From DATKSG01 sp035531775 (GTDB taxonomy: Bacteria; Actinomycetota; Acidimicrobiia; Acidimicrobiales; UBA8190), in assembly GCA_035531775.1 (NCBI GenBank), contig DATKSG010000079.1, positions 1-64,000 on the forward strand: a stretch of 64,000 bases of DNA. Reading direction: 5' to 3'. This document shows, piece after piece, positions 63,916-64,000 of the stretch. Position numbers and translations under genes: made by a program. The notes beneath the pieces are model-generated. The model searched no databases, was not told where the DNA came from, and saw nothing but the letters and a program-made list of their open reading frames with translations. Numbering within the stretch: the first letter of the stretch is position 1; each line of letters starts with the position of its first letter.

Positions 63916-64000
63916 TTCGTACCCTCCACCAGGCCGGGATCGGGACCGGCGTCGGTTGCTCCAAGTACCATACCGGCCGACATGGCCCCTTCCTCCCCGG

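Noticed and set aside
1..64000. tRNA and rRNA genes
   Set aside because: Gaps between genes are short and none showed a T-loop plus acceptor-stem pattern or conserved rRNA sequence on reading.

Overview
The window reads as chromosomal DNA of a high-GC actinobacterium. The evidence is a strong G/C bias at third codon positions, frequent GTG starts, many 4-base ATGA/GTGA overlaps, F420/flavin luciferase-like oxidoreductases, a deazaflavin nitroreductase-like protein, a DUF222/HNH endonuclease, an LCP cell-wall ligase, an Rpf-like muralytic protein and a mycobacterial-type RpiB. The mix (three GGDEF proteins, S53 peptidase, COG4315 lipoproteins, DUF4193-like protein) would suit a free-living lineage such as Acidimicrobiia, but the taxon is inference. 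No rRNA, tRNA or CRISPR was recognised.

Layout. 1-7.4 kb: AurF-like diiron oxygenase (cut by the left edge) and alpha/beta hydrolase, divergent from a MerR regulator; small metabolic genes; rpiB; an F420-type oxidoreductase; DUF222/HNH; a KANL3-type hydrolase. 7.5-12.4 kb: PAS-GGDEF cyclase, then two paralogous exported Cys/Asn-rich proteins flanking an AlkA-type glycosylase, each exported gene behind the same promoter/operator block. 12.5-19.9 kb: six tightly coupled genes (luciferase-like oxidoreductase, alpha/beta hydrolase, SDR, ketosteroid-dehydrogenase-like flavoprotein, Rieske oxygenase, acyl-CoA ligase) that look like one catabolic pathway, followed by a GT-C-like membrane protein. 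21.7-26.4 kb: ArsR/SRPBCC/YciI genes, a lipoprotein and a secreted S53 peptidase. 26.5-33.7 kb: E1 alpha/E1 beta/free lipoyl domain, then DUF2804, MBL hydrolase and a beta-propeller phosphoesterase on the other strand. 33.8-45.0 kb: secreted HNH-like protein, a GGDEF plus unknown-protein operon, EEP nuclease, ABC exporter, a membrane-anchored protein, two methyltransferases (one fused to a Mug-type glycosylase), a CrtC/AttH-like protein, and a phosphotransferase/DUF6285 pair. 45.0-50.5 kb: two COG4315 lipoproteins, an ECF sigma factor and its anti-sigma gene, the latter split by a complete IS21-family element with a 5-bp target duplication. 50.5-64 kb: OmdA, enoyl-CoA hydratase, GGDEF, Ddn-like, LCP, SDR/FAH/ArfB/SDR, DUF4193-like, Rrf2, hydrolases, Rpf, zinc ribbon and SurE.

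Two window-wide properties stand out. More than a dozen short near-perfect tandem duplications lie in protein linkers, at gene ends and in intergenic gaps. The 45-50.5 kb segment is visibly poorer in G/C than its neighbours and carries the insertion sequence, suggesting a later arrival.
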